Both the position numbers and the translations under genes were made by a program. From an uncultured beta proteobacterium (lineage in GTDB: Bacteria > Pseudomonadota > Gammaproteobacteria > Burkholderiales > SG8-39): 16,725 nucleotides of DNA. The stretch is taken from the NCBI GenBank assembly GCA_902826155.1, contig CADEDU010000066.1, positions 1 through 16,725 on the forward strand. Direction: 5' to 3'. The stretch's first letter is position 1, and every line of letters begins with the position of its first letter. Positions 1 to 7,686 of the stretch are shown here, piece by piece. Below the pieces are notes generated by a model. That model saw nothing but the letters and a program-made list of their open reading frames with translations. It did no database searches and was not told where the DNA came from.

Positions 1-602
1 CGGACAGGGCGAGCTACGAGCGCTACATCGGCGCGCTCGGACGGCTCTGCGTGACCACCGTTCGCGTGGGGCATCGGATCGTCATGTTCGCCACGGATCC
101 GGTGTCCGATCGGCGCGCCGTCCTCGATCTGCTGGCGCGGGTGCCGGCCGACGTGTTGTACGGCGTGCACGTCGAGGAGGGCACGAGCGTGGGCGATATC
201 GCGCGAGCCGCCCGTGGTGTGCGCGCCGTGATCGCCACGCGCGCGCATGGCGCCCTGTGGGGCCTGTGGGCCGGCCGGCCGGTGGTGCTCGGCCGCGAAC
301 CGAGCGATGGCGCGCCATCGTTCGAACCGTTGGACTCGGCACACGACGGGCCCGCTGCGGTAAGTCTGCACGCTGACACATACGACGCCGAAGCGATGGT
401 TAGCGCGCTTGCGGCTATCACGGCCAACTACGACGAACGCTGCGCGCGCCTGGCCGCTTCGCTCACGCGCGCTCGAGCCGAAATCGACGCCAGCTACCAC
501 GCGGCGTTCGCCTGCGGCGGCTGGGAGGGCACGGTAAGTGCGCCGGTAAGACGCGACGGCGTGAGCGCGGAGGACCCCGTGGCGGCGCCCGGAAGGGTTT
601 GA
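1..602 (+). CDS. Polysaccharide pyruvyl transferase-like protein (C-terminal part, 5' end outside window)
   Basis: The reading frame is open from base 3 to a TGA at 600-602, about 199 codons, and enters from outside the window. A possible GTG at 51 is internal and not a convincing start. The visible part looks like the second half of a polysaccharide pyruvyl transferase (CsaB/WcaK-like) fold. A helix (SYERYIGALGRL) is followed by GHRIVMFATDP, a strand-turn typical of the nucleotide-sugar half. Then comes VRAVIATRAHGALWG...GRPVVLG, which resembles the family's conserved R-x-H-a...G-x-P-v signature. Members transfer pyruvate from phosphoenolpyruvate to sugars of surface glycans in the cytoplasm. 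The tail after residue 150 is alanine/arginine-rich and unremarkable. No glycan genes are visible here because its upstream neighbours lie outside. It converges on the aspartate dehydrogenase gene. A generic GT-B-like glycosyltransferase is the main alternative. Confidence 0.6.
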   Translation, partial: DRASYERYIGALGRLCVTTVRVGHRIVMFATDPVSDRRAVLDLLARVPADVLYGVHVEEGTSVGDIARAARGVRAVIATRAHGALWGLWAGRPVVLGREPSDGAPSFEPLDSAHDGPAAVSLHADTYDAEAMVSALAAITANYDERCARLAASLTRARAEIDASYHAAFACGGWEGTVSAPVRRDGVSAEDPVAAPGRV

Positions 603-682
603 GCCGATTAGCCTCGCGCGCGCAGCCGCGGCGAGCGCATGTCGCGAAGCGGACTCAGCGGTGTGTTGCTGGTGGCGGCCAA

Positions 683-1498
683 TCAGGTGCCGTAGCGCAC
701 CGGTGAGTTGAACTGTTTGATTGCCGCGATCGCGCTGTAGCAGGCCAGCAGCGCTGTCTTCGGATTGTCGGGCGAAGGCACGCTCTCGAACTTGATGCTG
801 ATCGAGCCGGTCTTGCCGCGGATGTTGATGTAGTGGGTGTTGTAGCGCAGCGCCGGATCGGCGACCACCTTCAAGCGTGTGCGATCGAAGCCGATGCCGG
901 CCATCGACAGCACCGCCGCGATGTTCACGTTTGCCGGAAAGTGCGGCACGCCTTCGCGCGCCGTGCCCTCGAACAGCACGACCGGCCCGCTCAGCCGGTC
1001 CAGATCCACGCCCAGACGCTCGACGTACTCGATGTTCTTCCACGCGGCGGGCGGTTTGGTGACGGCGATTTCCACGTGCTCGGCACCGGCCGCGCACACC
1101 GCCTTGAGCGCGTCCAGCCCCCCGATGCCACCCGAAGGGACGTAGAGGAACGAGCGTTGTGTGGCCGCCGTCTGCTCGAGTCGTGCACGGAAGGCGTCGT
1201 CAGTGAGCGCGCCGCCGGAGAGCACGATGAAGGCAATGCCACGTTCGAGCAACGGCAGACCGTAGGCGCGCACCGCATCGTGCGAGGCGGCTTCGATGAC
1301 GGTGTCGGGCTTGGCGGCAAGCAGCCCTTCGAGGCCGGTGGCGAACGCCACGCCATACTCCTTGGCCAGCGCCTTGCCCCGTGAGGTATCGCTGCGGCCC
1401 ACCAGTGCGACCACCGATGCCTCACCCAGATCGCCGCGCCGGACATGCTCCAGGATGAGGCGCGCCATGACGCCGCCGCCGATGATGCCGATACGCAT
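683..1498 (-). CDS. nadX: L-aspartate dehydrogenase, NAD(P)-dependent
   Basis: This 271-residue protein is of family length. It begins MRIGIIGGGVMARL, a Rossmann nucleotide-binding glycine motif at residues 1-14. The middle has PSGGIGGLDALKA (121-133) and FPANVNIAA (187-195), both characteristic of aspartate dehydrogenase. ALRYNTHYINIRG (217-229) contains His222, the probable catalytic histidine, and NPKTALLACYSA follows near 245. The enzyme interconverts L-aspartate and oxaloacetate plus ammonia, or supplies iminoaspartate for NAD synthesis. The start was chosen at 1498 because AGAGGAG lies 7 nt upstream and the glycine motif starts at once; an in-frame start at 1546 would add 16 unrelated residues. 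No nadA or nadC lies beside it, so a catabolic or nitrogen-assimilation role is as likely as NAD synthesis. The htpX terminator directly upstream implies its own promoter in 1499-1570, which I could not pinpoint. Confidence 0.85.
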   Translation of the reverse strand: MRIGIIGGGVMARLILEHVRRGDLGEASVVALVGRSDTSRGKALAKEYGVAFATGLEGLLAAKPDTVIEAASHDAVRAYGLPLLERGIAFIVLSGGALTDDAFRARLEQTAATQRSFLYVPSGGIGGLDALKAVCAAGAEHVEIAVTKPPAAWKNIEYVERLGVDLDRLSGPVVLFEGTAREGVPHFPANVNIAAVLSMAGIGFDRTRLKVVADPALRYNTHYINIRGKTGSISIKFESVPSPDNPKTALLACYSAIAAIKQFNSPVRYGT

Positions 1499-1569
1499 GC
1501 AGTGACTCCTCTGGAACGGTCTGGTGAACGAGCGATCGCGAAGCAATCATCACGATCGAGTCGCGAACA

Positions 1570-1605
1570 AAGCAAAGCGGGGAAAGGCACGAAGCCTTTC
1601 CCCGC
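1570..1605 (-). terminator. Intrinsic terminator of htpX
   Basis: Bases 1577-1588 and 1594-1605 form a perfect 12-bp inverted repeat around a 5-nt loop (1589-1593). Read on the minus strand the hairpin is followed at once by TTTGTT (1576-1571). It sits 44 bases beyond the htpX stop codon and before the aspartate dehydrogenase gene on the same strand. This is a textbook Rho-independent terminator and separates the two transcription units. Confidence 0.88.
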
Positions 1606-1648
1606 GGTGAATCGTACCGCCCGCGCCGGGGCGGTGTCGCTGCCGGCG

Positions 1649-2521
1649 TTACCGGCCGCGCGATTGCAGCGCTGCGATGCGCGCTTCGATCGGCGGATGC
1701 GACGAGAACAGCGCCATGATGCCGGGACCGCCGCTGATGCCCGAGGCCGCCATCGACTTGGGCAGCTCGCCCGGCGTGAGGCCGCCCAGACGGGCGAGCG
1801 CGTTGATCATCGGCTTGGGATTACCCACGTAGTCGGCGGCACCCGCGTCGGCACGGAACTCGCGCTGACGCGAGAAGTACGCAACGATGATCGAGGCGAG
1901 GATGCCGAACAGGATCTCGCACACGATGCTGGTGATGTAGTAGCCGATGCCGACTTCGCGCTCGTTCTTGAAGATGGCCCGGTCGACCACATAGCCGATC
2001 ACGCGCGCCAGTAACACCACGAATGTGTTGACGACGCCCTGAATCAGCGTGAGCGTGATCATGTCGCCGTTGGCCACGTGCGCCACCTCGTGGGCCAGCA
2101 CCGCCTCGACCTCTTCCTTGTTCATCGACTGCATCAGCCCGGTCGACACCGCAACCAGCGCCGAATTCTTGAACGCACCGGTGGCGAACGCGTTCGGCTC
2201 ACCTTCGTAGATCGCCACTTCGGGCATGCCGATGCCGGCACGGTCGGCCAGCCGCTTCACCGTATCGACCAGCCATTGCTCGGTCTGATCGCGCGGTTGG
2301 GTGATGACCTCGGCGCCGGTGGAGCGCTTGGCCATCCACTTCGACATGAGCAGCGAGATCGTCGCGCCGCCGAAGCCGATCACCGCTGAGAACATCAGCA
2401 GCGCCGGCAGGTTCAAGCCGTTGGCGGTGAGGAAGCGATCCAAACCGAACAGCCGGACGATGATCGACAGCACCAGCATCACGGCCAGGTTGGTAAGGAG
2501 GAACAGAATCACTCGTTTCAT
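1649..2521 (-). CDS. htpX: Membrane-bound zinc metalloprotease HtpX (M48B)
   Basis: The 290-residue product is close to the E. coli HtpX length. Two N-terminal hydrophobic segments (about 4-24 and 37-60) precede the protease domain. The zinc motif HEVAH covers residues 144-148 (His144, catalytic Glu145, His148), and [10 protein letters not shown] supplies the third ligand, Glu221. Two further hydrophobic stretches (about 157-178 and 193-215) lie between them. The C-terminal [15 protein letters not shown] is also typical of the family. HtpX degrades misfolded or damaged inner-membrane proteins and cooperates with FtsH. I chose ATG 2521 because [15 protein letters not shown] is the conserved HtpX N-terminus. 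The ribosome site is weak (GGGAAA about 11 nt upstream), and an in-frame start at 2584 would add 21 unrelated residues. A strong terminator follows it. I found no properly spaced heat-shock promoter. Confidence 0.96.
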   Translation of the reverse strand: MKRVILFLLTNLAVMLVLSIIVRLFGLDRFLTANGLNLPALLMFSAVIGFGGATISLLMSKWMAKRSTGAEVITQPRDQTEQWLVDTVKRLADRAGIGMPEVAIYEGEPNAFATGAFKNSALVAVSTGLMQSMNKEEVEAVLAHEVAHVANGDMITLTLIQGVVNTFVVLLARVIGYVVDRAIFKNEREVGIGYYITSIVCEILFGILASIIVAYFSRQREFRADAGAADYVGNPKPMINALARLGGLTPGELPKSMAASGISGGPGIMALFSSHPPIEARIAALQSRGR

Positions 2522-2583
2522 ATGATGAAGTTTCCCGATCGGTTCGTAGAGCCAATGTGGAGACGCGTTGCAGATGTTACGCA

Positions 2584-2609
2584 CACTTCAAGGACCACAT
2601 CCAAGGACC
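2584..2609. repeat. 13-bp near-tandem repeat in the htpX leader
   Basis: Bases 2584-2596 and 2597-2609 are two adjacent 13-mers sharing the block CAAGGACC at the same position (minus strand GGTCCTTG twice, 13 bp apart). They lie about 63-88 bp upstream of the htpX start. Their role is unknown. They could be a direct-repeat operator or a replication-slippage relic. Confidence 0.45.
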
Positions 2610-2810
2610 GCCTTCAAGCACTGCGCGCGGAGGCATGGAATTGGCCGCTGATGCCGCCCTCCGATTTGCAGCCTGCTTCAGGCTCGAAATGAGGGCAATC
2701 CCCGCGCAATTCAAGCGCGGTTTATAGCATCAATCGATTGCGGCGGTTCCGATCGAAACAACGTACGCCGGTCAGGGAAAAGCCGCCGTGAGGCGCCTGC
2801 GTGCACGCCG

Positions 2811-3947
2811 CTACTGGACCACGATCTGCGGCTCGATCTGCAGCTCGCGGCGCAGCGCGTCGGCCACCACGATCGCCTCGCTGCGATCGGTGTACGGTCC
2901 GGCTTGAACCAGCACAATGCCGTCATCGCGCGAGGTGATGCTGAGCGCTTTCTGGACCGCAGGAAGCGTTTTGGCGATGCGCTCGCCCACCCGGGTTGCG
3001 TTCGTGCGCTGGCGAAATGCACCGATCTTCACGTATACCTTGGCGGATCCCTGCGGTTTTGCCGACCTGGGCGCGGCCGGTTCAACGCGTGTCGCTGGTG
3101 CTGTGGCCGCCACCGCCGCGGTGCTGATCGCCGCGCTCGAAGCAAGCGTGTCGTTCACGCCGGGAGTCGTCCGCAACGCCTCGACGATCACCTTGGCGAC
3201 GCCCTGCCCGGCAAAGCCCAGTCGAGTCGCGGCGGCGTAAGACAGATCGATGATCCGATCGCCCACGAACGGCCCGCGATCATTGATGCGCACCACCACC
3301 GACTTGCCCGTCGCGGTATTGGTCACGCGCGCATAGCTGGGCAGCGCTATCGTCGGATGCGCCGCGCTCATTGCGTACATGTCGTATATCTCACCGGTGG
3401 AGGTGCGCCGGCCGTGGAAGTAGCTGCCATACCAGCTCGCCGTGCCCGACTGTGTGAGCGGGGCGCGCGAGGTGTGCGGCGTGTATTGCCTCCCGAAGAT
3501 GGTGTACGGACGATTGGCGCTCGGATGCAGCGGCTCGTGCCGGGGCACCGCATCGGGAACGATGGCCAGTTCTTCGGGTGTGCGGGTACCGGGGCCATCG
3601 CGTCCGGGCGTGGGCGCCGGCACTGCTTGCCCGCGTCGCGCCAGACGGCGCGCGCTCTGCGTCGACGGCGGCTGCGGCATTGCGGCATCGGGTGTCGCGA
3701 TTGCCTCGGGCATCGGCACCGGCTCGATCGCGGCCTCGTCAGGCTCGGTCCGCTGCGCGATCTCGGGCGCGGGCTCGATGCCATCGCCAAGCGGGCCGAA
3801 CGTGCCGCAGGCCGTGAGCGTCGCGCTCAACACAGCGACGAGCCAGAACCGTCGCAGCCATTGAGCAAGCGGGCGGCGCGAGCGAATACAGCTGGCAAAC
3901 GAGCGAGCAAGCGAGCGGGCGAGCGAGATCGAATCGATCGATGGCAT
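2811..3947 (-). CDS. rlpA: RlpA-type septal lytic transglycosylase lipoprotein with SPOR domain
   Basis: The 378-residue product has a hydrophobic segment ending VLSATLTAC, a lipobox-like site with Cys47. A Pro/Ala-rich linker (48-165) follows, then the RlpA double-psi beta-barrel (about 166-258) beginning GTASWYGSYFHG. Its Glu186, Asp189 and His197 match the spacing of the E/D/H residues needed by Pseudomonas RlpA. NDRGPFVGDRIIDLS (222-236) is the second hallmark. After a variable linker, residues 301-378 form a SPOR domain (VYVKIGAFRQ...VQAGPY). Such proteins cleave peptidoglycan glycan strands lacking stem peptides at the septum. The start at 3947 has AAGGAAAGG just upstream; 4040 is an alternative with no merit. 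The stretch before the lipobox is unusually long (about 30 residues, Ser/Arg-rich SLARSLARSFAS), so export may be inefficient or the true start may be an unseen non-ATG codon. Confidence 0.93.
   Translation of the reverse strand: MPSIDSISLARSLARSFASCIRSRRPLAQWLRRFWLVAVLSATLTACGTFGPLGDGIEPAPEIAQRTEPDEAAIEPVPMPEAIATPDAAMPQPPSTQSARRLARRGQAVPAPTPGRDGPGTRTPEELAIVPDAVPRHEPLHPSANRPYTIFGRQYTPHTSRAPLTQSGTASWYGSYFHGRRTSTGEIYDMYAMSAAHPTIALPSYARVTNTATGKSVVVRINDRGPFVGDRIIDLSYAAATRLGFAGQGVAKVIVEALRTTPGVNDTLASSAAISTAAVAATAPATRVEPAAPRSAKPQGSAKVYVKIGAFRQRTNATRVGERIAKTLPAVQKALSITSRDDGIVLVQAGPYTDRSEAIVVADALRRELQIEPQIVVQ
3903..3926. repeat. Three 8-bp repeats at the 5' end of rlpA
   Basis: Three consecutive copies of GCGAGC followed by two purines (AA, GG, GA) occupy 3903-3910, 3911-3918 and 3919-3926. 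They fall within codons 8-15 of rlpA. Because 8 is not a multiple of 3, gain or loss of one copy would shift the frame. With only three imperfect copies, high-rate slippage is unlikely. Confidence 0.6.
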
Positions 3948-4469
3948 GGTGCCTTTCCTTGTTGAGGGAAGAAGCACCGGGCGCGCGCAGCAATTCGAGA
4001 TCGTTCTGGCATCGGTACGCGCGGACGGGCGCGTGGACAAGCCTGCCGATGCGGGCTGCGGCGATGGGCGCCGTCGGTGTTATCGGTCCGGCCGGAGGGC
4101 GCCTGAAGGGGCTCTTTGGCCAGACACTGTCAGGGACGACCAGGCGGCAAAAATGGGCAGGACGAGCGGCCAGGACGAGCGGCACCCGGTTCCTCTCAAC
4201 TTGTCCCTGGTGTCAGACGAGTCGGCGTCGCCCCCTCTACCTTGATGGTGGCCGGCGATTCAGCCGAAAGACGTAGGAATTTCCCTTCTGGACTCGTCAG
4301 GCCCGGCGGCGTGGAATAGGTCACGAGGCGAATACGCGCTCGACCCGCGCGACGCACGCGTTTGAACGGCGCAGCCTTGATCCTGGTTCCTTTGCTCCCA
4401 TGCCCCGCTTGGATTGCTCCGGGCTCCGACGATTCACCTCCCGACGTTCCCGCAACAGGAGATCCACTC
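3948..4469. other. Non-coding spacer between divergent rlpA and TPR gene
   Basis: These 522 bases separate two divergent genes and should hold both promoters. I found no convincing -35/-10 pair, no tRNA-like fold and no reading frame with protein-like composition or a ribosome site. Visible elements are a perfect 13-bp tandem duplication (4158-4183), a 10-bp palindrome TCCGGCCGGA (4087-4096), and the AGGAG at 4457-4461 that serves the downstream gene. Reading frames that cross it have the Arg/Ser/Pro-rich composition of spurious high-GC frames. Confidence 0.6.
4158..4183. repeat. Perfect 13-bp tandem duplication
   Basis: CAGGACGAGCGGC occurs twice without a gap, at 4158-4170 and 4171-4183, in the divergent spacer. 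It is most simply a slippage product. A paired operator site is possible but nothing else supports it. Confidence 0.8.
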
Positions 4470-6086
4470 ATGAAGCTCCGTCGCATCAGGCTTGCCGCGT
4501 GCGCGCTCGCCCCCGTCGCGTTGCTGTTCGGCGCCTCGCAACCGTTCGCCCATGAGGACGGGCCGGGCAAGCTCGGCAAGGTCAGTTTCAAGGTGGAATG
4601 CAACGCGGCGGCTCAACAGGAATTCAGTCGCACGATCGCGTTCCTGCACTCGTTCGCCTACGAGTTCATCCCCAAGTCGCTCAATCAGGTGCTCGCGGCC
4701 GATCCGAACTGCGCGATGGCCTATTGGGTTCGCGCGCTGTCGGTGCTCGACAATCCATTCACTTGGCCGATCCCGCACACCGCGGCAAATCTCGCCGAGG
4801 GCGTGAAGGCGATTGAAACAGCGCGCAAGCTCGGCCCAAAAACTGAACGCGAACGCGACTACGTCGAGGCGCTCGCGGTGCTGTTCAAGGATCACGACAA
4901 GCTCAACTACCGCACGCGCCTGAAATCGCTCGAGGAGGCGTTTGGCCGCCTCGCGCAGAAATATCCCGATGACAAGGAAGCGAGCATCTTCTACGGCCTG
5001 TTCCTGTCGGTGAACTTCGATCCGGCCGATCGCCAGTTCACCAACCAGCTGCGCGCCACGCGCGTGCTCGAGTCCAACTTCTTGCAGCAGCCGGAGCATC
5101 CGGGCATCGCGCACTATCTGATCCACAGCTACGACTACCCGCCGATCGCTATGCATGGTCTGGATGCCGCCAGGCGCTACTCCAAGATCGCGCCCGACTC
5201 CACGCATGCGCAGCACATGCCCTCGCACATCTTCACGCGCGTGGGCTACTGGCGCGATTCGATCGAATCGAACGCGATCTCGGCCAAGGTCGACGGCGAC
5301 CAGACCTACAACAGCCCGCACGCGTACGACTATCAGGTCTACGGCTACCTGCAGCTCGGTCAGGACGAGCAGGCGCGCAAGGTGATCGATCACGCATTGG
5401 GCGTGGCCAAGAAGACCGATCACTTCGCCACGGCATTCGCGTATGCGGCGATGCCCGCACGCTTCGCGCTTGAGCGCGGTGCGTGGAAAGAGGCCGCGAT
5501 GCTGCCGCTCACGCCCACGGTCGAGGCCTATCCGTGGAAGAAGTATCCGCAGGCCGAAGCCATCCATGCGTTCGCGCGCGGCGTGGGCGCTGCAAAGAGC
5601 GGTGACGCTGCGGCAGCGCGTAACGAGATCACGCGTCTGCGCAGCTTCAGCGAGGCCCTCAAAGGCATGCGGCTGGGCTACTGGGTCGAGCAGGTCGAGA
5701 TCCAGGCCGACGTGGTGAGCGGTCTGGCGACGCTGGCCGAAGGCAAGACCGACGACGGCCTCGCGATGCTGCGCAAGGCCGCCGACCGCGAGGACGCGAC
5801 GACCAAACACGCCGTCACGCCCGGCCCGCTGCTGCCGGCGCGGGAGATCCTGGCGCAGGTGCTGGCCGATAGGGGCGAGCACGCCGCTGCGCTGAAGGCG
5901 TTCGAGGCCGTGCTGGACAAAGAGCCTAATCGCTATCGTGCGTTCGCCGGCGCGGCCCACGCGGCCGAGCGAGCCGGTGATGCCAAGAGTGCGGCGTACT
6001 ACCACGCCCGCGTGATCGAGTTCGGCAACGATGCGGCGGTGCCTCGCCCCGAAGTCGTTGCGGCGCGTCGGCACTTCCGGATGTAG
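4470..6086 (+). CDS. Exported TPR-repeat protein with conserved histidine-rich core
   Basis: This 538-residue protein starts at ATG 4470, with AGGAG 8 nt upstream. An upstream in-frame ATG at 4362 would put 36 residues before the signal peptide. Residues 1-27 are a Sec signal peptide (MKLRRIR, hydrophobic core, probable cut after QPFA), leaving a mature N-terminus HEDG. The body is alpha-helical with degenerate TPR units, the clearest at about 496-530 (HAAALKAFEAVLDKEPNRYRAF). A central block holds GIAHYLIHSYDYPP (212-225) and HAQHMPSHIFTR (246-257), dense in histidine and aromatics. I recognise this block from widespread but uncharacterised bacterial TPR proteins. Cys44 and Cys81 could form a disulfide. 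It probably acts in the periplasm as a scaffold or ligand binder, and the histidine block may bind metal; both are inferences. It is co-transcribed with the small TPR gene at 6091. Confidence 0.85.
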   Translation: MKLRRIRLAACALAPVALLFGASQPFAHEDGPGKLGKVSFKVECNAAAQQEFSRTIAFLHSFAYEFIPKSLNQVLAADPNCAMAYWVRALSVLDNPFTWPIPHTAANLAEGVKAIETARKLGPKTERERDYVEALAVLFKDHDKLNYRTRLKSLEEAFGRLAQKYPDDKEASIFYGLFLSVNFDPADRQFTNQLRATRVLESNFLQQPEHPGIAHYLIHSYDYPPIAMHGLDAARRYSKIAPDSTHAQHMPSHIFTRVGYWRDSIESNAISAKVDGDQTYNSPHAYDYQVYGYLQLGQDEQARKVIDHALGVAKKTDHFATAFAYAAMPARFALERGAWKEAAMLPLTPTVEAYPWKKYPQAEAIHAFARGVGAAKSGDAAAARNEITRLRSFSEALKGMRLGYWVEQVEIQADVVSGLATLAEGKTDDGLAMLRKAADREDATTKHAVTPGPLLPAREILAQVLADRGEHAAALKAFEAVLDKEPNRYRAFAGAAHAAERAGDAKSAAYYHARVIEFGNDAAVPRPEVVAARRHFRM

Positions 6087-6090
6087 GCGC

Positions 6091-6588
6091 GTGCGCCGGC
6101 TAGCAGTTCTTGCGCTTCTGGCAACGCTGCTGGCAGGCGGTGTCCACGCGGTCGAGAGCGATCCCCTGGCAGTGCCCAAAGGCGATCCGCGCGAGCAGGC
6201 AATCGGCCTGTACAACGACGGCGTGCGGCTGATGCTGGAGCGCCACTTCGTCGCGGCTCAGCAGAAGTTCGAGGCGGCGCTCGCGCTCGAAGAGAAGCTT
6301 GCCGAAGCCCACAACAACCTCGCGTTTAGCCTGCGGCGCCAGTCCGGCGCGAACAACGAGCGTGCGCTCCGGCATTACAACCGCGCGCTGGAACTCAAGC
6401 CTACCCTTGCCGTCGCTTATGCCTATCGCGGCGCACTGTTGGTGCAGATGAAGCAACTCGATCGCGCGCGGGCCGATCAGACCCGGCTGGCGCAACTGGA
6501 TCCGAAGCTCGCGGCGCGACTCGCGCGGATCATCGCCGGTGAAGCCGAGGGCGACGCGTTCGAGGGACTGGCGGCGCAATACGAGTAA
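6091..6588 (+). CDS. Small exported TPR protein
   Basis: This 165-residue protein starts with GTG at 6091, 4 nt after the stop of the preceding TPR gene, so translation is probably coupled; only a weak AGG precedes it. The GTG start gives a clean signal peptide (MRRLAVLALLATLLAGGVHA, cut after residue 20), whereas the in-frame ATG at 6031 lies inside the upstream gene and would spoil it. Residues 37-139 form about three TPR helical hairpins, for example AQQKFEAALALEEKLAEAHNNLA (56-78) and ALRHYNRALELKPTLAVAYA (92-111). No enzymatic motif is visible. It is probably a periplasmic interaction partner of the larger TPR protein, given the tight linkage. Confidence 0.82.
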   Translation: MRRLAVLALLATLLAGGVHAVESDPLAVPKGDPREQAIGLYNDGVRLMLERHFVAAQQKFEAALALEEKLAEAHNNLAFSLRRQSGANNERALRHYNRALELKPTLAVAYAYRGALLVQMKQLDRARADQTRLAQLDPKLAARLARIIAGEAEGDAFEGLAAQYE

Positions 6589-6705
6589 ACGCGCGACTAA
6601 ACGAGCGATCGATCATCGAGTTCCAGCTCTTGCGCCCTTCGCGCGCAATGGAATCACGTTTTCCCCACCCCGCCACGGCGCACAAGCTGCGCCGCAAATC
6701 AGGCT

Positions 6706-6748
6706 CCCTCCCTTTCTAGCCACGGTAGTGGCGCGAGCAGAGGGAGGG
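6706..6748. terminator. Possible bidirectional terminator hairpin between convergent genes
   Basis: CCCTCCCT (6706-6713) pairs perfectly with AGGGAGGG (6741-6748), and inside it GCCAC (6719-6723) pairs with GTGGC (6728-6732) around a 4-nt loop. Two arms with an internal loop form one two-part hairpin between the convergent small TPR gene and the maleate isomerase-like gene. There is no T-tract on either side, so termination activity is an inference from position and structure. Confidence 0.35.
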
Positions 6749-6756
6749 CGGGGGGA

Positions 6757-6790
6757 GGGAGAGCGCCTAAAATTGCGGGAGAGCGCCTAA
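6757..6790. repeat. 14-bp direct repeat spanning a stop codon
   Basis: GGGAGAGCGCCTAA occurs at 6757-6770 and again at 6777-6790 with 6 bases between. The second copy contains the stop codon (6787-6789) of the minus-strand maleate isomerase-like gene, and the first lies just beyond it. The arrangement suggests a small duplication at the gene end. Confidence 0.85.
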
Positions 6791-7530
6791 TACCGCTCAA
6801 GCAGCGACCCAAACCCGCGCACCTTGTCGGTAATGCCGTGATGGCGGAGCGCGTGCCAGTAGATCGCAGTGTTGATCGCGATCACCGGCTTGTTCAGAAA
6901 CAGCTCCGCCGCCGCGGCCACCCGCGCACAGGCGAGATTGGTGCCCACCTGCACGATCGCATCGACGTCAGGCGCGTTCACTTCCAGGATCGCCTCGCGC
7001 AGTTGCGACTCGGTCACGTGTGCGATCAACACCGGACTCTCGCAGCTGAAGCCTTTCATGCGCGCAACTTCGAAGCCCGCCTCCTCGAAGAACCGGCGCA
7101 CGTTCTTGTCGCCCACCGGCCAGTACGGCGTGACCACGCCCAGCCGTTTGGCGTTGAACAGCTTGAGCACTTCCTCGCACGAGTCGGCGCCCATCGACAC
7201 CGGTAGTTTGGTGTGCGCCTCGAGTTCCTTGCGCAGTTTGCGGCTTGCCGAGAACCCGTTCCAGAACGTCTCGGCCGAGATGCCGAGCACCAGCCGGTCG
7301 GGGCGAGCCGACATCACCGAGTCGACCGCCGCGGTCTGCGCCTTCTCGATCAGATCGATCAGGCGATTGAAGTCGTCGTCGCTCTTGAGCGGGATGTCGG
7401 GAATGACGATGCGGCTGATGTGATTGGTCACCCCGTACGGTCGCATGTCGTCGAACTCGGGCTGCACGCTGGTGTTGGTCGAGGGGATCAGCACGGCGAA
7501 TTTGGCGCGATGGCCCAGCGAATCGGTCAT
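6787..7530 (-). CDS. Maleate isomerase/Asp-Glu racemase superfamily protein, canonical cysteines apparently absent
   Basis: This 247-residue protein starts at 7530, with GGAGG 6 nt upstream; in-frame starts further upstream lack such a site. FAVLIPSTNTSVQPEFDDMRP (11-31), VVTPYWPVGDKNVRRFFEEAGFEV (132-155) and KPVIAINTAIYWHALRHHGI (214-233) match the maleate cis-trans isomerase / arylmalonate decarboxylase branch of the Asp/Glu racemase superfamily. Family enzymes use one or two active-site cysteines. Here the first position reads GISAETFWNG (Ser85), and the second, usually S-C-T-N-L-R, reads VGTNLAC, with Gly196 where Cys is expected and Cys201 five residues on. I infer a divergent subfamily with altered chemistry, or a binding role, rather than a true maleate isomerase. 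It is transcribed divergently from the CMD-family gene across 209 bp. Confidence 0.75.
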   Translation of the reverse strand: MTDSLGHRAKFAVLIPSTNTSVQPEFDDMRPYGVTNHISRIVIPDIPLKSDDDFNRLIDLIEKAQTAAVDSVMSARPDRLVLGISAETFWNGFSASRKLRKELEAHTKLPVSMGADSCEEVLKLFNAKRLGVVTPYWPVGDKNVRRFFEEAGFEVARMKGFSCESPVLIAHVTESQLREAILEVNAPDVDAIVQVGTNLACARVAAAAELFLNKPVIAINTAIYWHALRHHGITDKVRGFGSLLERY

Positions 7531-7686
7531 GGACGGCCTCCAGTGGGTGGTCAGTACCGCTCGAATACGCTGCATTCTAGGCAGCCGATCGCGGCGCGCG
7601 AAAGCACCGCAACTTGGCACTACGCGCGATAAACTCGATGCGTCGAGCCGTTGTGCGTTCACTGCGGCGCGTTCATTGCAGTCGTG

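Noticed and set aside
613..635. Inverted repeat CTCGC/GCGAG between the convergent first two genes as a bidirectional terminator
   Set aside because: The stem has only five pairs within GC-repeat sequence and no T-tract, so it is not distinguishable from background.
2555..2592. Heat-shock (sigma-32) promoter for htpX, with CTTGAAG and CTCCACAT on the minus strand
   Set aside because: The two elements are about 24 bp apart, well outside the usual 13-17 bp, so the match is probably chance.
2702..2723. Hairpin CCGCGC/GCGCGG followed by TTT as a terminator
   Set aside because: The T-run is on the plus strand, where no gene ends nearby. On the minus strand, after rlpA, there is no T-tract, and the stem is only 6 bp.
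4434..6215. A 593-codon minus-strand frame opposite the TPR genes
   Set aside because: It has no recognisable motif, it covers the signal peptide and TPR repeats of the real genes, and its composition is typical of a shadow frame.
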